Assembly (NCBI GenBank): GCA_910584975.1 | Contig: CAJUEA010000019.1 | Span: 1-28,808, forward strand | DNA length: 28,808 bases | DNA from: an uncultured Christensenella sp. | Lineage (GTDB): Bacteria; Bacillota; Clostridia; Christensenellales; UBA3700 | Direction of reading: 5' to 3' | Shown: piece after piece, positions 1 through 7,244 of the stretch | How the letters are laid out: each line of letters begins with the position of its first letter | Position numbering within the stretch: the stretch's first letter is position 1 | Program-made: the position numbers and the translations under genes | The notes under the pieces: generated by a model | What the model saw: the letters and a program-made list of their open reading frames with translations, nothing else | Database searches by the model: none | What the model was told of the DNA's origin: nothing

Positions 1-122
1 GTACTGCCTGTCAGATTATTGAACAATGTTGTTTTTCCACAGTTAGGATTTCCAACCAAAGCAAATCTTTTTGGACTTGCGTTGCTAACAACCATAATTT
101 CGTTTTTCTCCTGAGCTTTCAT
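1..122 (-). CDS. feoB: Ferrous iron transporter FeoB, N-terminal fragment
   Basis: FeoB is the inner-membrane Fe(II) importer with an N-terminal GTPase domain. Only the first 40 codons lie in the window; the rest runs off the left edge. The visible part reads MKAQEKNEIM..., then carries the G1 P-loop GNPNCGKTTLFN at residues 24-35, the classic FeoB version of the Walker A motif. The start codon at 122-120 overlaps the stop of feoA (ATGA arrangement), and a GGAGG lies seven bases upstream inside the end of feoA, so translation is probably coupled. Membrane domain and Gate motifs cannot be checked here. Identity rests on the G1 motif plus the FeoA neighbours, which together are diagnostic. Confidence 0.93.
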   Translation of the reverse strand, partial: MKAQEKNEIMVVSNASPKRFALVGNPNCGKTTLFNNLTGS

Positions 123-352
123 TCGATTACCTCCAATGTAACACAAGATGCCTCAACCTTTCTCAAAGTCAATTCATAACTGCGTATGTTAATTTCAAGA
201 GGGTCGCCCAGTGGTGCTTTTTTTCTCATAAGAACTTCAGCCCCCGGAGTAACACCCATATCAAAGAGGCGCCTTCTAACTTTTCCTTCGCCTGTTACTT
301 TAACAATAACTCCCCTCTCACCAATTTTAAATTCGCTTAATTTCTTTTGCAT
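119..352 (-). CDS. feoA: FeoA domain protein
   Basis: FeoA is a small SH3-like cytoplasmic protein that supports Fe(II) transport by FeoB. This product is 77 residues from the ATG at 352-350. It has the family hallmarks: LSEFKIGERGVIVKV, the RRRLFDMGVTPGAEV turn and DPLEINIRSYELTLRK strand region. An in-frame ATG two codons upstream (358) is possible, but the AAGGAG ribosome binding site sits only one base from it and seven bases from the inner ATG, so the inner start is preferred. It lies just after a second FeoA-like gene and overlaps feoB by four bases, all in one operon. This copy has the canonical full FeoA motif set. Confidence 0.93.
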   Translation of the reverse strand: MQKKLSEFKIGERGVIVKVTGEGKVRRRLFDMGVTPGAEVLMRKKAPLGDPLEINIRSYELTLRKVEASCVTLEVIE

Positions 353-363
353 AACCATTCTCC

Positions 364-576
364 TTATGCCACAAAAATCTTTCTTGCAGTTTCTGTATCC
401 AAAGCAATTCTGCCTTCTTTTATCTCACAAATAACATTACCACCTTGATTTGCAATAAGCTTGATTTTTGAACCAACAATGATTCCCAAATCTTCAAGAT
501 GTCTTTTGATGTCTTGATTTGCCACAATTTTCAATACCACAAGCTCGGTATCAATTGGTGCTAAAACTATCGGCAT
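364..576 (-). CDS. Second FeoA-like protein, first gene of feo operon
   Basis: A 70-residue protein with the FeoA SH3-like fold pattern (IKRHLEDLGIIVGSKIKL, then GGNVICEIKEGRIALD). It is clearly more divergent than the downstream feoA; tandem FeoA proteins ahead of FeoB are common in Firmicutes. A TTG twelve bases upstream is in frame, but it lies within the ribosome binding site region; the ATG at 576-574 has GGAGG five bases before it and is preferred. It is the first gene after the promoter at 708-736 and a leader of about 125 bases with two perfect palindromes. Only 11 bases separate its stop from the next feoA. Confidence 0.88.
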   Translation of the reverse strand: MPIVLAPIDTELVVLKIVANQDIKRHLEDLGIIVGSKIKLIANQGGNVICEIKEGRIALDTETARKIFVA

Positions 577-627
577 ATTAACCTCCAAAATTTTTCAATT
601 ACTCTTTTTTATAGTTTATTTTTCTTT

Positions 628-641
628 CATATTGCAATATG
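628..641. promoter_or_regulatory. 14-bp perfect palindrome in feo leader
   Basis: CATATTGCAATATG is a perfect palindrome inside the predicted 5' untranslated region of the feo operon, nine bases from the 18-bp palindrome. It may be an operator or, as RNA, a short hairpin. No regulator is identified. Confidence 0.45.
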
Positions 642-650
642 TTTTTTATT

Positions 651-668
651 AGTTCGCATATGCGAACT
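651..668. promoter_or_regulatory. 18-bp perfect palindrome in feo leader, candidate operator
   Basis: AGTTCGCATATGCGAACT is a perfect 18-bp palindrome roughly 35-50 bases downstream of the predicted feo transcription start. It is more GC-rich than its surroundings. The position suits a road-block operator or an mRNA hairpin. It does not match the Fur, DtxR/MntR or Bacillus LexA consensus that I know. Confidence 0.6.
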
Positions 669-707
669 TGACGCCATTAAAAAAGAGTTTTCTTTAACTC
701 TGCCTAC

Positions 708-736
708 ATTATAAACATCAAAATACTATTTGTCAA
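708..736 (-). promoter_or_regulatory. Sigma-A promoter of the feo operon
   Basis: Read on the minus strand, TTGACA (736-731) and TATAAT (713-708) are separated by 17 bp, a full consensus housekeeping promoter. Transcription would start near 701 and run into feoA-feoA-feoB. A weak AGAGTT/AACTCT hairpin (684-701) followed by T residues lies right at the start; it is too close to +1 to act as an ordinary terminator. Confidence 0.85.
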
Positions 737-793
737 GCATTTTTCAAATATTTTAAAAAATTTTTCAAATCAACAAGAAATAAAAATTCAATA

Positions 794-822
794 TTGACTA
801 TTTATTTCCTTTATGATAAAAT
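794..822 (+). promoter_or_regulatory. Sigma-A promoter of the small acidic ORF
   Basis: TTGACT (794-799), 17 bp, TAAAAT (817-822). The expected start point near 829 falls on the AAGGAGG ribosome binding site, so the mRNA leader would be only about 15 bases long. The feo promoter diverges from the same intergenic region. Confidence 0.7.
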
Positions 823-843
823 ATAAAAAAGGAGGAAAATGAT

Positions 844-1011
844 ATGTGTGACGGATTTCTTAAAGATGATAATCCTTATGGATATAATGATGGTAGTTCA
901 TTAAATGGTTCAACTTATAGACCTAGTGGTGACGATGATGACGAAGATCCAGAACCAACTTCATATTCATCTCCAACATACGATGAAGATGAATATGAAC
1001 AAGAAATGTAA
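844..1011 (+). CDS. Small acidic protein of unknown function (55 aa)
   Basis: I do not recognise this protein. It starts at ATG 844 with AAGGAGG eight bases upstream, begins MCDGFLKDDNPYGYNDGSS and ends DEDEYEQEM. It is rich in Asp, Glu, Ser, Pro and Tyr, has one Cys at position 2, an acidic patch GDDDDEDPEPT near the middle, and no hydrophobic segment, so it is probably soluble and disordered. A good promoter before it and a perfect hairpin terminator starting at its stop codon frame it as a single-gene unit, which argues strongly that it is real despite its size. A second ATG at 839 in another frame gives only 21 codons and is too close to the ribosome binding site. Confidence 0.75.
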   Translation: MCDGFLKDDNPYGYNDGSSLNGSTYRPSGDDDDEDPEPTSYSSPTYDEDEYEQEM

Positions 1012-1042
1012 AAAACAGGGCAATTAATTTTGCCCTGTTTTT
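1011..1042. terminator. Bidirectional rho-independent terminator
   Basis: A perfect 13-bp stem (1011-1023 with 1030-1042, core ACAGGGCAA) and six-base loop, flanked by A-run and T-run. It can stop transcription of the 55-aa ORF on the plus strand and of the convergent C-GCAxxG-C-C gene on the minus strand. Confidence 0.9.
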
Positions 1043-1103
1043 ATGATTATTAAATAAAATTTCTAAACTTAATATAATGTTTAATAATTGATTTTTACAA
1101 TAT

Positions 1104-1565
1104 TTATGCTTTGATTATGCCTTGCTCAATCAAATAATCTTCAGTAAGTTTTGTTGCGTCCAAAATAAACTTAACGCAAGGACGAGTTGCATAATACTCA
1201 GCTGTTCTTTCTGACGGAACATAATCTTTTGTAATATTCTTCATATTTTTCAAAAGTTCTCCACAAAGCAAACTGCTGTTCATCTCCTCAAATTGATCTG
1301 TCAAGCTGCGAACTTTTTGATAAATATCTTTTTTGTCGTCAGCCACATTGCCCAAAGTATCTTTTAGCACTCCAAGAACCATACCAATACCTGCCACTGC
1401 ACCACACAAGTTTCTTGTTTTTGCGAAGCCACCACCAAATGCACTGCTTATTTTCAAAAGCAATTCTTCGTCAATTGGCAAAACATCTGCAAAAGCCATA
1501 ATTACTGCTTGAGCGCAGTTGTAGCCTTCCTTAAAGCACTCATAAGCCTTTTGTTGTCTATCCAT
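1104..1565 (-). CDS. C-GCAxxG-C-C family redox-type protein
   Basis: A 153-residue soluble protein of the C_GCAxxG_C_C family (PF09719), thought to be redox-active and found mostly in anaerobes. Conserved cysteines are at positions 10, 17 (GYNCAQAV), 54 (CGAVAGIGMVLG), 101 (LLCGELL) and 130 (RPC), spaced as in the family, with the AFGGGFA loop before the central Cys. No signal peptide or membrane segment is seen. Its ATG at 1565-1563 overlaps the stop of the upstream kinase-like gene by one base (TAATG), with GGAGG upstream, so the two are co-translated. Specific substrate is unknown. It converges on the small acidic ORF and shares its terminator. Confidence 0.85.
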   Translation of the reverse strand: MDRQQKAYECFKEGYNCAQAVIMAFADVLPIDEELLLKISSAFGGGFAKTRNLCGAVAGIGMVLGVLKDTLGNVADDKKDIYQKVRSLTDQFEEMNSSLLCGELLKNMKNITKDYVPSERTAEYYATRPCVKFILDATKLTEDYLIEQGIIKA

Positions 1566-2194
1566 TATTTTTTGTCCTCCAGTTGTTCCAAATATTTTAA
1601 AATTATATCTGCCACTTTTTCAAGTGAAAGTTTTGATGTATTGATTGTGATATCATAGTTTCTGATATCGCCCCATTCCTTATTCGTATAGCTGTTGTAA
1701 TATTGAGCCCTGTGTTTGTCTGCTTTCATAATGTATTTGTCAATATTTTTAACATCTTTAATGCCATACTTGTTTACAATTCTATCTCTCCTTGCATCCA
1801 TATCTGCATGCAGAAAGATTTTAACCAAATTTTCTTTTCCTTCCAAAACATAATCCGCACATCTGCCAACAATCACACAAGGTTTTTCTGCAACCTCTTT
1901 GATAACTTCGCTTTGTGCAAAATAAACTTTGTCATTTATAACCATATCTGTGTAGGTAGAGCTGTAAAAACTACCAATGCCTGTTGAATATCCAAACATA
2001 CTTGCAAATTTGCTTGTAGCCTTTTCGTCAAATTCTTTGTAAAACTCTGGATTAACTCCATTTTTTTCTGCTGCAAGCTTGATTAAATCGGTATCATAAT
2101 AACCAATTCCCAATTTTTCTGCAACAATTTTGCCAACTGTTCTGCCCCCACAGCCATATTGCCTTGCAAGTGTGATCACAAAATCATTTTTCAT
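1565..2194 (-). CDS. Cytidylate kinase-like family protein
   Basis: A 209-residue protein of the cytidylate-kinase-like family (PF13189). The N-terminus FVITLARQYGCGGRTVGKIV is a modified nucleotide-binding loop (GCGGRTVG instead of the standard GxxGxGK), followed by AEKLGIGYYDTDLIKLAAEKNG, as in this family. The central SEVIKEVAEKPCVIVGRCADYVL and NIDKYIMKADKHRAQYY segments match the NMP-kinase lid region. Real activity and substrate of these Firmicutes proteins are not established; it is not the housekeeping Cmk. It starts at ATG 2194-2192 after a GGGGG ribosome binding site and heads a two-gene operon with the C-GCAxxG-C-C protein, driven by the promoter at 2302-2330. Confidence 0.85.
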   Translation of the reverse strand: MKNDFVITLARQYGCGGRTVGKIVAEKLGIGYYDTDLIKLAAEKNGVNPEFYKEFDEKATSKFASMFGYSTGIGSFYSSTYTDMVINDKVYFAQSEVIKEVAEKPCVIVGRCADYVLEGKENLVKIFLHADMDARRDRIVNKYGIKDVKNIDKYIMKADKHRAQYYNSYTNKEWGDIRNYDITINTSKLSLEKVADIILKYLEQLEDKK

Positions 2195-2301
2195 AAATAA
2201 CCCCCAAAATTTGCAATGTATACTACAATTTTTTTTAAAGTACGATTTTCATTTAAAACTATACAAAAATCTTTATATAAATTGCCACTTACTATATATT
2301 T

Positions 2302-2330
2302 ATTATATAATTTATAATATTATTTGTCAA
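2302..2330 (-). promoter_or_regulatory. Sigma-A promoter of the cytidylate-kinase-like operon
   Basis: On the minus strand, TTGACA (2330-2325), 17 bp, TATAAT (2307-2302), a full consensus. The start point near 2295 leaves a leader of about 100 AT-rich bases. The rest of the 2195-2535 intergenic region holds only this promoter and the divergent one for mscS. Confidence 0.8.
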
Positions 2331-2474
2331 TATTAAAATTGATTAATTTTGCAAAAACGGTTAAAATTTAAAAAAGTGAAAATAAAATTCAAAAAACTTT
2401 CAAAAATAAGCATTAAAATGATTATTTAATACAATAATATGCACTAATAAAATAAATTATTGTTATAAATTCTA

Positions 2475-2503
2475 TTGAAAATATACAAATTTTGTGCTAC
2501 AAT
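2475..2503 (+). promoter_or_regulatory. Sigma-A promoter of the MscS gene
   Basis: TTGAAA (2475-2480), 17 bp, TACAAT (2498-2503), five of six matches in each box. The start near 2510 gives a leader of about 25 bases with AAAGGTGGTG as the ribosome binding site. Confidence 0.75.
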
Positions 2504-2535
2504 AAAAGCATAAATATTTTAAAGGTGGTGTTCCT

Positions 2536-3435
2536 ATGTTATCCTTATTATCAACTGCCGGATGGGACAATTTTGTTGCAGGTTTCAACAGCTTTATGGA
2601 AACAATGACAAAATTTTTCACATCTGGATTAGGCAAAATTGTTTTGTTCATTTTGGTTGCAATAATCGGCTTTATTTTGATTAAAGTTGTCATCAAAATG
2701 CTTAAAAAAATGGGCAAAAAAGTCAAAGTTGACCAAACTGTTTACAAATTTTTGGTTACTGTTGTAAAATTCATTCTTTGGATGCTTTATATTTTGACAC
2801 TTCTTGCAATCGCGGGAGTTCCAATCACAAGTCTTGTTGCCATTATAACAGCTTTGACTTTAGGCATTACACTTGCAATTCAATCAAGCGTATCCAACCT
2901 TGCAAATGGTATTATCCTTCTTGCAAACAAGCCTTTCAAAATTGGTGATTTTGTTGAAATCAATGGCGTAAGTGGCACTGTTGTTGACATTAGCATTTTC
3001 AACACAAAACTTCAAACAGCAAACAACGAAGTTATCACAATGCCTCACAATGTAACAATCAACAATCCAATCATCGACTTCACAAGCCTTGAAATGCGTC
3101 GTATTGCCCTTGATGTTTCTGTAAGTTACGATAGCGATGTAAACAAAGTTAAAGAAGTATTGTACAATGTTATTAAAGAACAAGAGCTTGTTTTGCAAGA
3201 TCAAGCAAACAGCGTCAACCTTGCAAAAATGAACTCAAGTTCAATTGATTTTTCCGTTAAAGTTTGGACTGCAACTGAAAATTATTGGGATTGTTTCTTT
3301 GCATTAAATGAAAGCGTATTCAACAAGCTAAAAGAAAATGACATTGAAATCCCTTACAACAAGCTTGATGTGTTTATCAAAAACAATGAACCTAAACAAA
3401 TCGAGTTTACAAGTGCAAAAAGCAAAAAAGACTAA
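2536..3435 (+). CDS. mscS: Small-conductance mechanosensitive channel, MscS family
   Basis: A 299-residue membrane channel that opens under membrane tension and releases solutes during hypo-osmotic shock. Hydrophobic segments lie near residues 32-54 (IVLFILVAIIGFILIKVV), 70-92 (FLVTVVKFILWMLYILTLLA) and the pore helix 95-128, whose small-residue pattern (ITALTLGITLAIQSSVSNLANG) is typical of MscS TM3. The beta domain follows (KPFKIGDFVEINGVSGTVVDI, NTKLQTANNEVITMPH) and then the C-terminal mixed alpha/beta domain. Length fits E. coli MscS (286). Translation starts after AAAGGTGGTG. It has its own promoter and terminator, so it is a single-gene unit. Confidence 0.95.
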   Translation: MLSLLSTAGWDNFVAGFNSFMETMTKFFTSGLGKIVLFILVAIIGFILIKVVIKMLKKMGKKVKVDQTVYKFLVTVVKFILWMLYILTLLAIAGVPITSLVAIITALTLGITLAIQSSVSNLANGIILLANKPFKIGDFVEINGVSGTVVDISIFNTKLQTANNEVITMPHNVTINNPIIDFTSLEMRRIALDVSVSYDSDVNKVKEVLYNVIKEQELVLQDQANSVNLAKMNSSSIDFSVKVWTATENYWDCFFALNESVFNKLKENDIEIPYNKLDVFIKNNEPKQIEFTSAKSKKD

Positions 3436-3452
3436 TTGCAAACAAAAAAAAT

Positions 3453-3485
3453 AAGAGTAAGCATTGTTTTGCTTACTCTTTTTTT
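3453..3485. terminator. Rho-independent terminator after mscS
   Basis: A perfect 11-bp stem (AAGAGTAAGCA 3453-3463 with 3470-3480), six-base loop, T-run to 3485 and an A-run before it. It lies between the convergent MscS and SGNH lipoprotein genes and may act in both directions. Confidence 0.9.
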
Positions 3486-3569
3486 ATCAAACAGCATATG
3501 TGATTAACTTATATGTTTTAATATTTTATTAATTCCACACTAATACTTTGATTAAATTGCAAGTCATTT

Positions 3570-4268
3570 TCAAGCAAAAATCAAAGGCATAATTACCTTA
3601 GCAATTTCGATGTAACCTTTTGCATTAGGATGAAGCCCGTCATAAGTAAATTCTTTGTTAAAATTGCCATCCTCATCTGCCAAAACACTTGTCAAATCAC
3701 TAAAAATAGCATTGTATTGAGAAACAACATTTTTTATCTTTTCGTTTAGCTCTTTAATTTCTTTGTTGGTTCTTGAGCCAACCATATTTGAATTTATTGA
3801 CTTATTCACTGGATACAAACCACTAACTATGATTTTACTAACACCACTTTCCTTGCATTTAGCTATTGTTTTTGAAATGTTATCTATAATCACATTGTGT
3901 TCAATTTTTTTTACAATGTCATTTGTTCCAACCAAAATATAAACAACATCTGGATTAATGTTTAAAGCATTTTTCTCAAATCTTTCAAGCATTCTATCAG
4001 ATGTATCTCCACTTATGCCACGATTGTATACAATTTTATCATTTTCTGCAAATAGCTCGTATGTTGGAAACAATTCAATAATTGAATCCCCAATAAACAC
4101 AATTTGATTGTGTAAAGCAGACTCATTCAGCAATTCAAAATTTTCCATTTTAGTCTTTTTGACAATGTCATATTCAGTAGATTGATTGCCCCCACATCCA
4201 ACCAAAAGAATAGTTGCAATCATTACTACAACTAAAACTGAAATTCCTAATACAAATTTCTTTTTCAT
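3570..4268 (-). CDS. GDSL/SGNH-family esterase lipoprotein
   Basis: A 232-residue lipoprotein with a hydrolase domain of the SGNH/GDSL superfamily. The N-terminus has a basic start, a hydrophobic stretch and lipobox LVGC with Cys25. All four SGNH blocks are visible: IVFIGDSII (Ser62), GISGD (block II), VGTND (Asn116) and DGLHP (Asp210, His213). Members deacetylate or de-esterify carbohydrates, lipids or peptidoglycan; the substrate cannot be inferred. ATG 4268-4266 is chosen because GGTGG lies five bases upstream; an upstream TTG in frame sits before that site. It lies 64 bases downstream of the LRR genes on the same strand and could be co-transcribed; no terminator was seen between them. Confidence 0.9.
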   Translation of the reverse strand: MKKKFVLGISVLVVVMIATILLVGCGGNQSTEYDIVKKTKMENFELLNESALHNQIVFIGDSIIELFPTYELFAENDKIVYNRGISGDTSDRMLERFEKNALNINPDVVYILVGTNDIVKKIEHNVIIDNISKTIAKCKESGVSKIIVSGLYPVNKSINSNMVGSRTNKEIKELNEKIKNVVSQYNAIFSDLTSVLADEDGNFNKEFTYDGLHPNAKGYIEIAKVIMPLIFA

Positions 4269-4332
4269 AATTTCCACCAATTATTTATAAAATTCCAAAT
4301 TTAAATTTTATCTCAACAATTAACCACAAAAG

Positions 4333-6105
4333 CTAGTTTTTTTCATAAAATTTGATACTCGATTTAAATGCCTTTTCACCAATATCAATATCCTTGTTTG
4401 GAAGGAATACTTTTTTAAGATTTTTACAACTAGCAAAAGCCTTGTCCCCAATAACTTCTATGCTATCTGGCAAAGTGATTTCTGTAAGTTCGCTACATCC
4501 ATAAAAAGCATTTGCTTCAATTGTTTTAAGATTATTTGGGAACTTTATATTCGCTAGTTTACTACAACCACTGAATGCTTTTTCACTAATTATTTGAAGA
4601 TTATTTGGCAGTTTTACATCAACAAGTTCACTGCAATCTCTAAAAGTATTTGCCCAAATTCTTTCTATATTATCTGAAATATTAATGCTTTTCAATGCAC
4701 TACATTTATAAAAAGCCTCATTTCCAATAACTGTTATGGTACTAGGCAAATCTAGTTCTGTTAAACTTGAGCATCCACAAAAAGCATATTGATGAATAAT
4801 TGCCAATTTTTTTGGAAGTTTTACACTTTTTAAGTTTTTACAAGCTCCAAATGCCCAATAACCAATATTTACAACTTTTTCAGGTATTTCAATACTTGTG
4901 AGCGATTCACATCCAGAAAAAACATCAGGACCAATGTCTGTCAAATTTTCAGATAAAGTCACATTCTTTAACGCTGAACACTGAGAAAAAGCAGCCCACT
5001 CAATAGTAGTTATACTATTTGGTAAATTTATTTGCAATAACCCTCTGCATTGTACAAATGCACCAACATCAATAAACTCCAAATTATCAGGAAATTTTAT
5101 ATTTGTCAAACTAGCACACTCCCCAAATGCAGCACGACCTATTTTTTTTACACTTTCAGGGATTGTAATTTTTTTCAATTTTCCACATTTTTGAAATAGA
5201 AAAGCTGGAATTTCAGTTGCATTATTAGGCAAATCAACTTGCTCAAGAGATTCACATTTTTCGAATACACTTTCACCAATGCTTTTTACACTATTTGGAA
5301 TTGTTATTTTGGTCAAGTTAACACATTTTTCAAATGCACTTGAACAAATAAATTCAGTATTTTCATTAATATTGCAACTTGTGATTTCTTTTGATTTTGC
5401 TTGCACCAAAACAAAATATGGATTTTTATCATTTCCAATATAATATGCATTGTCATACTCATTAAAGTGTATGCTTTCACAATATCGAAAAACATTTTTA
5501 CCTAAATATTTAAGATTACTTGGCAAAACAATACTTTTAAGATTCTTACAACCATCAAATGCCCCCTCTCCAATACTGGTAACATTAGGAGGAACAATCA
5601 ATTTGTCCAAAGCATTATAGTCTGCATTTGTGGCATCATAGCAAACAAAATGACTTAGCTTAGCACAATTATGAAACGCGTAATTTTCTATTGTTATAAT
5701 ATTTTTTGAAATTTCTAATTTTTCCAAATTACAGCAAGCTCCAAATGTATGTTCACCAATATTATTTACATTGCTTGGTATAGTTAATTCTTTAAGGTTA
5801 CCACAACCATAAAATGCATAATTTCCTATATTCTCTACACTATTTGGAATAATCAAATTTTTCAATCCACTCCCACTGAAAGCCCCTTCACCTATACTTT
5901 TAACACTATTTGGAATAGCTATTTCTCTAAGGTTAGGACAACTTTGAAATGCGTAATTGCTTATATTCTCAATTCCATTAGGTATTGCAATGCTAATAAT
6001 ATCTTCCCTTTTTTGAAATGTTTTTGCGATTTCATTATTTTTCACCACAATTTCTTGTGTTGTACCATCTATCAATGTAATAATAAATTTTAATTGTGTG
6101 TCCAT
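4333..6105 (-). CDS. BspA-type leucine-rich repeat protein, 22 repeats
   Basis: A 590-residue protein made almost entirely of LRR_5 (BspA/TpLRR-type) repeats of about 23 residues with consensus L-x-x-I-x-[IL]-P-x-x-[VIL]-x-x-I-[GE]-x-x-A-F-x-x-C. I count about 22 AF..C turns. Repeats begin near residue 36 after a short N-terminal head, MDTQLKFIITLIDGTTQEIV, which has no signal peptide, no lipobox and no LPXTG or other wall anchor at the C-terminus (ends SSIKFYEKN). One longer insert near residues 215-260 interrupts the ladder. In other bacteria such proteins act as adhesins or interaction scaffolds; without an export signal the location is unclear. It follows a smaller paralogue by 58 bases, with AAGGAG before its ATG, so both probably form an operon. 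Confidence 0.88.
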   Translation of the reverse strand: MDTQLKFIITLIDGTTQEIVVKNNEIAKTFQKREDIISIAIPNGIENISNYAFQSCPNLREIAIPNSVKSIGEGAFSGSGLKNLIIPNSVENIGNYAFYGCGNLKELTIPSNVNNIGEHTFGACCNLEKLEISKNIITIENYAFHNCAKLSHFVCYDATNADYNALDKLIVPPNVTSIGEGAFDGCKNLKSIVLPSNLKYLGKNVFRYCESIHFNEYDNAYYIGNDKNPYFVLVQAKSKEITSCNINENTEFICSSAFEKCVNLTKITIPNSVKSIGESVFEKCESLEQVDLPNNATEIPAFLFQKCGKLKKITIPESVKKIGRAAFGECASLTNIKFPDNLEFIDVGAFVQCRGLLQINLPNSITTIEWAAFSQCSALKNVTLSENLTDIGPDVFSGCESLTSIEIPEKVVNIGYWAFGACKNLKSVKLPKKLAIIHQYAFCGCSSLTELDLPSTITVIGNEAFYKCSALKSINISDNIERIWANTFRDCSELVDVKLPNNLQIISEKAFSGCSKLANIKFPNNLKTIEANAFYGCSELTEITLPDSIEVIGDKAFASCKNLKKVFLPNKDIDIGEKAFKSSIKFYEKN

Positions 6106-6163
6106 ATTTTCTCCTTATCACAAAATATCAATATGATTTTGTTTTAAACAATAATAAAAATTT

Positions 6164-6958
6164 TTAGACATTAAACAAATCTTTCAACTTGACTTCAACA
6201 CCATTTTTCAAAAGCAGTTTCAAATTATCACATCCAGCAAAAGTATTTTGTCCAAGGCTTTCAATATTGCTTGGCAATTGCACAACTTCAAGACTTGTGC
6301 AATTAGCAAACGCTTCGTCAAATATATCTGCATTGTTTGGCAGTTTAATGCTTTTAAGTTTTGTACACCCCTCAAAAGCACAACATAAGATATTTTGTAT
6401 AGTTTCTGGAATTTCAATATTTTCAAGGCTCGTGCAACCAAAAAATGCATTATCACAAATTGTTTCAAAGCCATAAGGTACTTCAATATCCACAAGTGAC
6501 TTGCAATTATAAAACAACCCATCACTAACAGCTTGCATATTTTTTGACAAAATTGCGCTTTTAAGTTTAACACAATCGCCAAGTGCATTTTCCCCCATTC
6601 TTAGCACACTATCTGGAATTTTAATGTGTGAAAGTTTCCCACAAGCAGCAAATGCATAATCGTCAATCTCCTTCGCGCTATCAGGAATTGTTATGCTCTC
6701 AAGATTCTCACAAGACGCAAAAGCCGCAGGTCCTATATAAACAAGACTATCAGGCAAAACTACATTAACAACATTTTTACACCCCTCAAACGCACACAAT
6801 TCTATGTGCGTAACTCCATTTGGGATAATAATATTAATCAAATCTTCCCTTGATTGAAAAGCACATTCTTCAATTGTTTTTGTGCCCTCAGGAACAATAT
6901 AATCCACTTGCCCAGCACCTTTAAAAATTGCCAAGTTTTTATTATCATTTTTGCCCAT
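6164..6958 (-). CDS. BspA-type leucine-rich repeat protein, about 10 repeats
   Basis: A 264-residue paralogue of the next LRR protein, with about ten LRR_5 repeats (for example LESITIPDSAKEIDDYAFAA). Both proteins share the same first repeat logic, FQ[KS]RED[IL] followed by IPNG[IV], indicating tandem duplication with later change in repeat number. The last repeat runs directly into a short end, GVEVKLKDLFNV. No signal peptide is seen: the product begins MGKNDNKNLAIFKGAGQVDY. The ATG at 6958 has AGGTG seven bases before it; an in-frame GTG three codons upstream overlaps this site and is less likely. It is the first gene of the presumed LRR operon; no clear promoter could be called in the AT-rich sequence upstream. 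Confidence 0.85.
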   Translation of the reverse strand: MGKNDNKNLAIFKGAGQVDYIVPEGTKTIEECAFQSREDLINIIIPNGVTHIELCAFEGCKNVVNVVLPDSLVYIGPAAFASCENLESITIPDSAKEIDDYAFAACGKLSHIKIPDSVLRMGENALGDCVKLKSAILSKNMQAVSDGLFYNCKSLVDIEVPYGFETICDNAFFGCTSLENIEIPETIQNILCCAFEGCTKLKSIKLPNNADIFDEAFANCTSLEVVQLPSNIESLGQNTFAGCDNLKLLLKNGVEVKLKDLFNV

Positions 6959-7063
6959 AAAACACACCTACAACTTAAAATTTAAATAAACAAAATTTTT
7001 TACATTTAAAACAAAATTTTTACCTTTACCTTATCATAATAATTTCTAAAAAACAATTAAAAA

Positions 7064-7088
7064 ACAAAACAGCCAAAAGCTGTTTTGT
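7064..7088 (-). terminator. Terminator downstream of pflA
   Basis: A perfect 10-bp stem, ACAAAACAGC (7064-7073) with GCTGTTTTGT (7079-7088), five-base loop. On the minus strand it is followed by a T-rich run. It lies about 155 bases past the pflA stop; the sequence between (7089-7244) shows no gene. Confidence 0.8.
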
Positions 7089-7244
7089 CCTATACAAAGA
7101 TATTTTTAATCAAAGATAACAAAATTCAAACACTAAACAAAGCTAAATAAATATAACGCTAAATGGCAATTACACATTTGCTTTGCTTGTATTCAAATGA
7201 TTGTTAATGCAAAATTTTACAGCTTATTACAAAACAATATTAAG

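Noticed and set aside
684..701. Attenuator at the start of the feo leader
   Set aside because: The stem is weak and begins at +1, too early for intrinsic termination.
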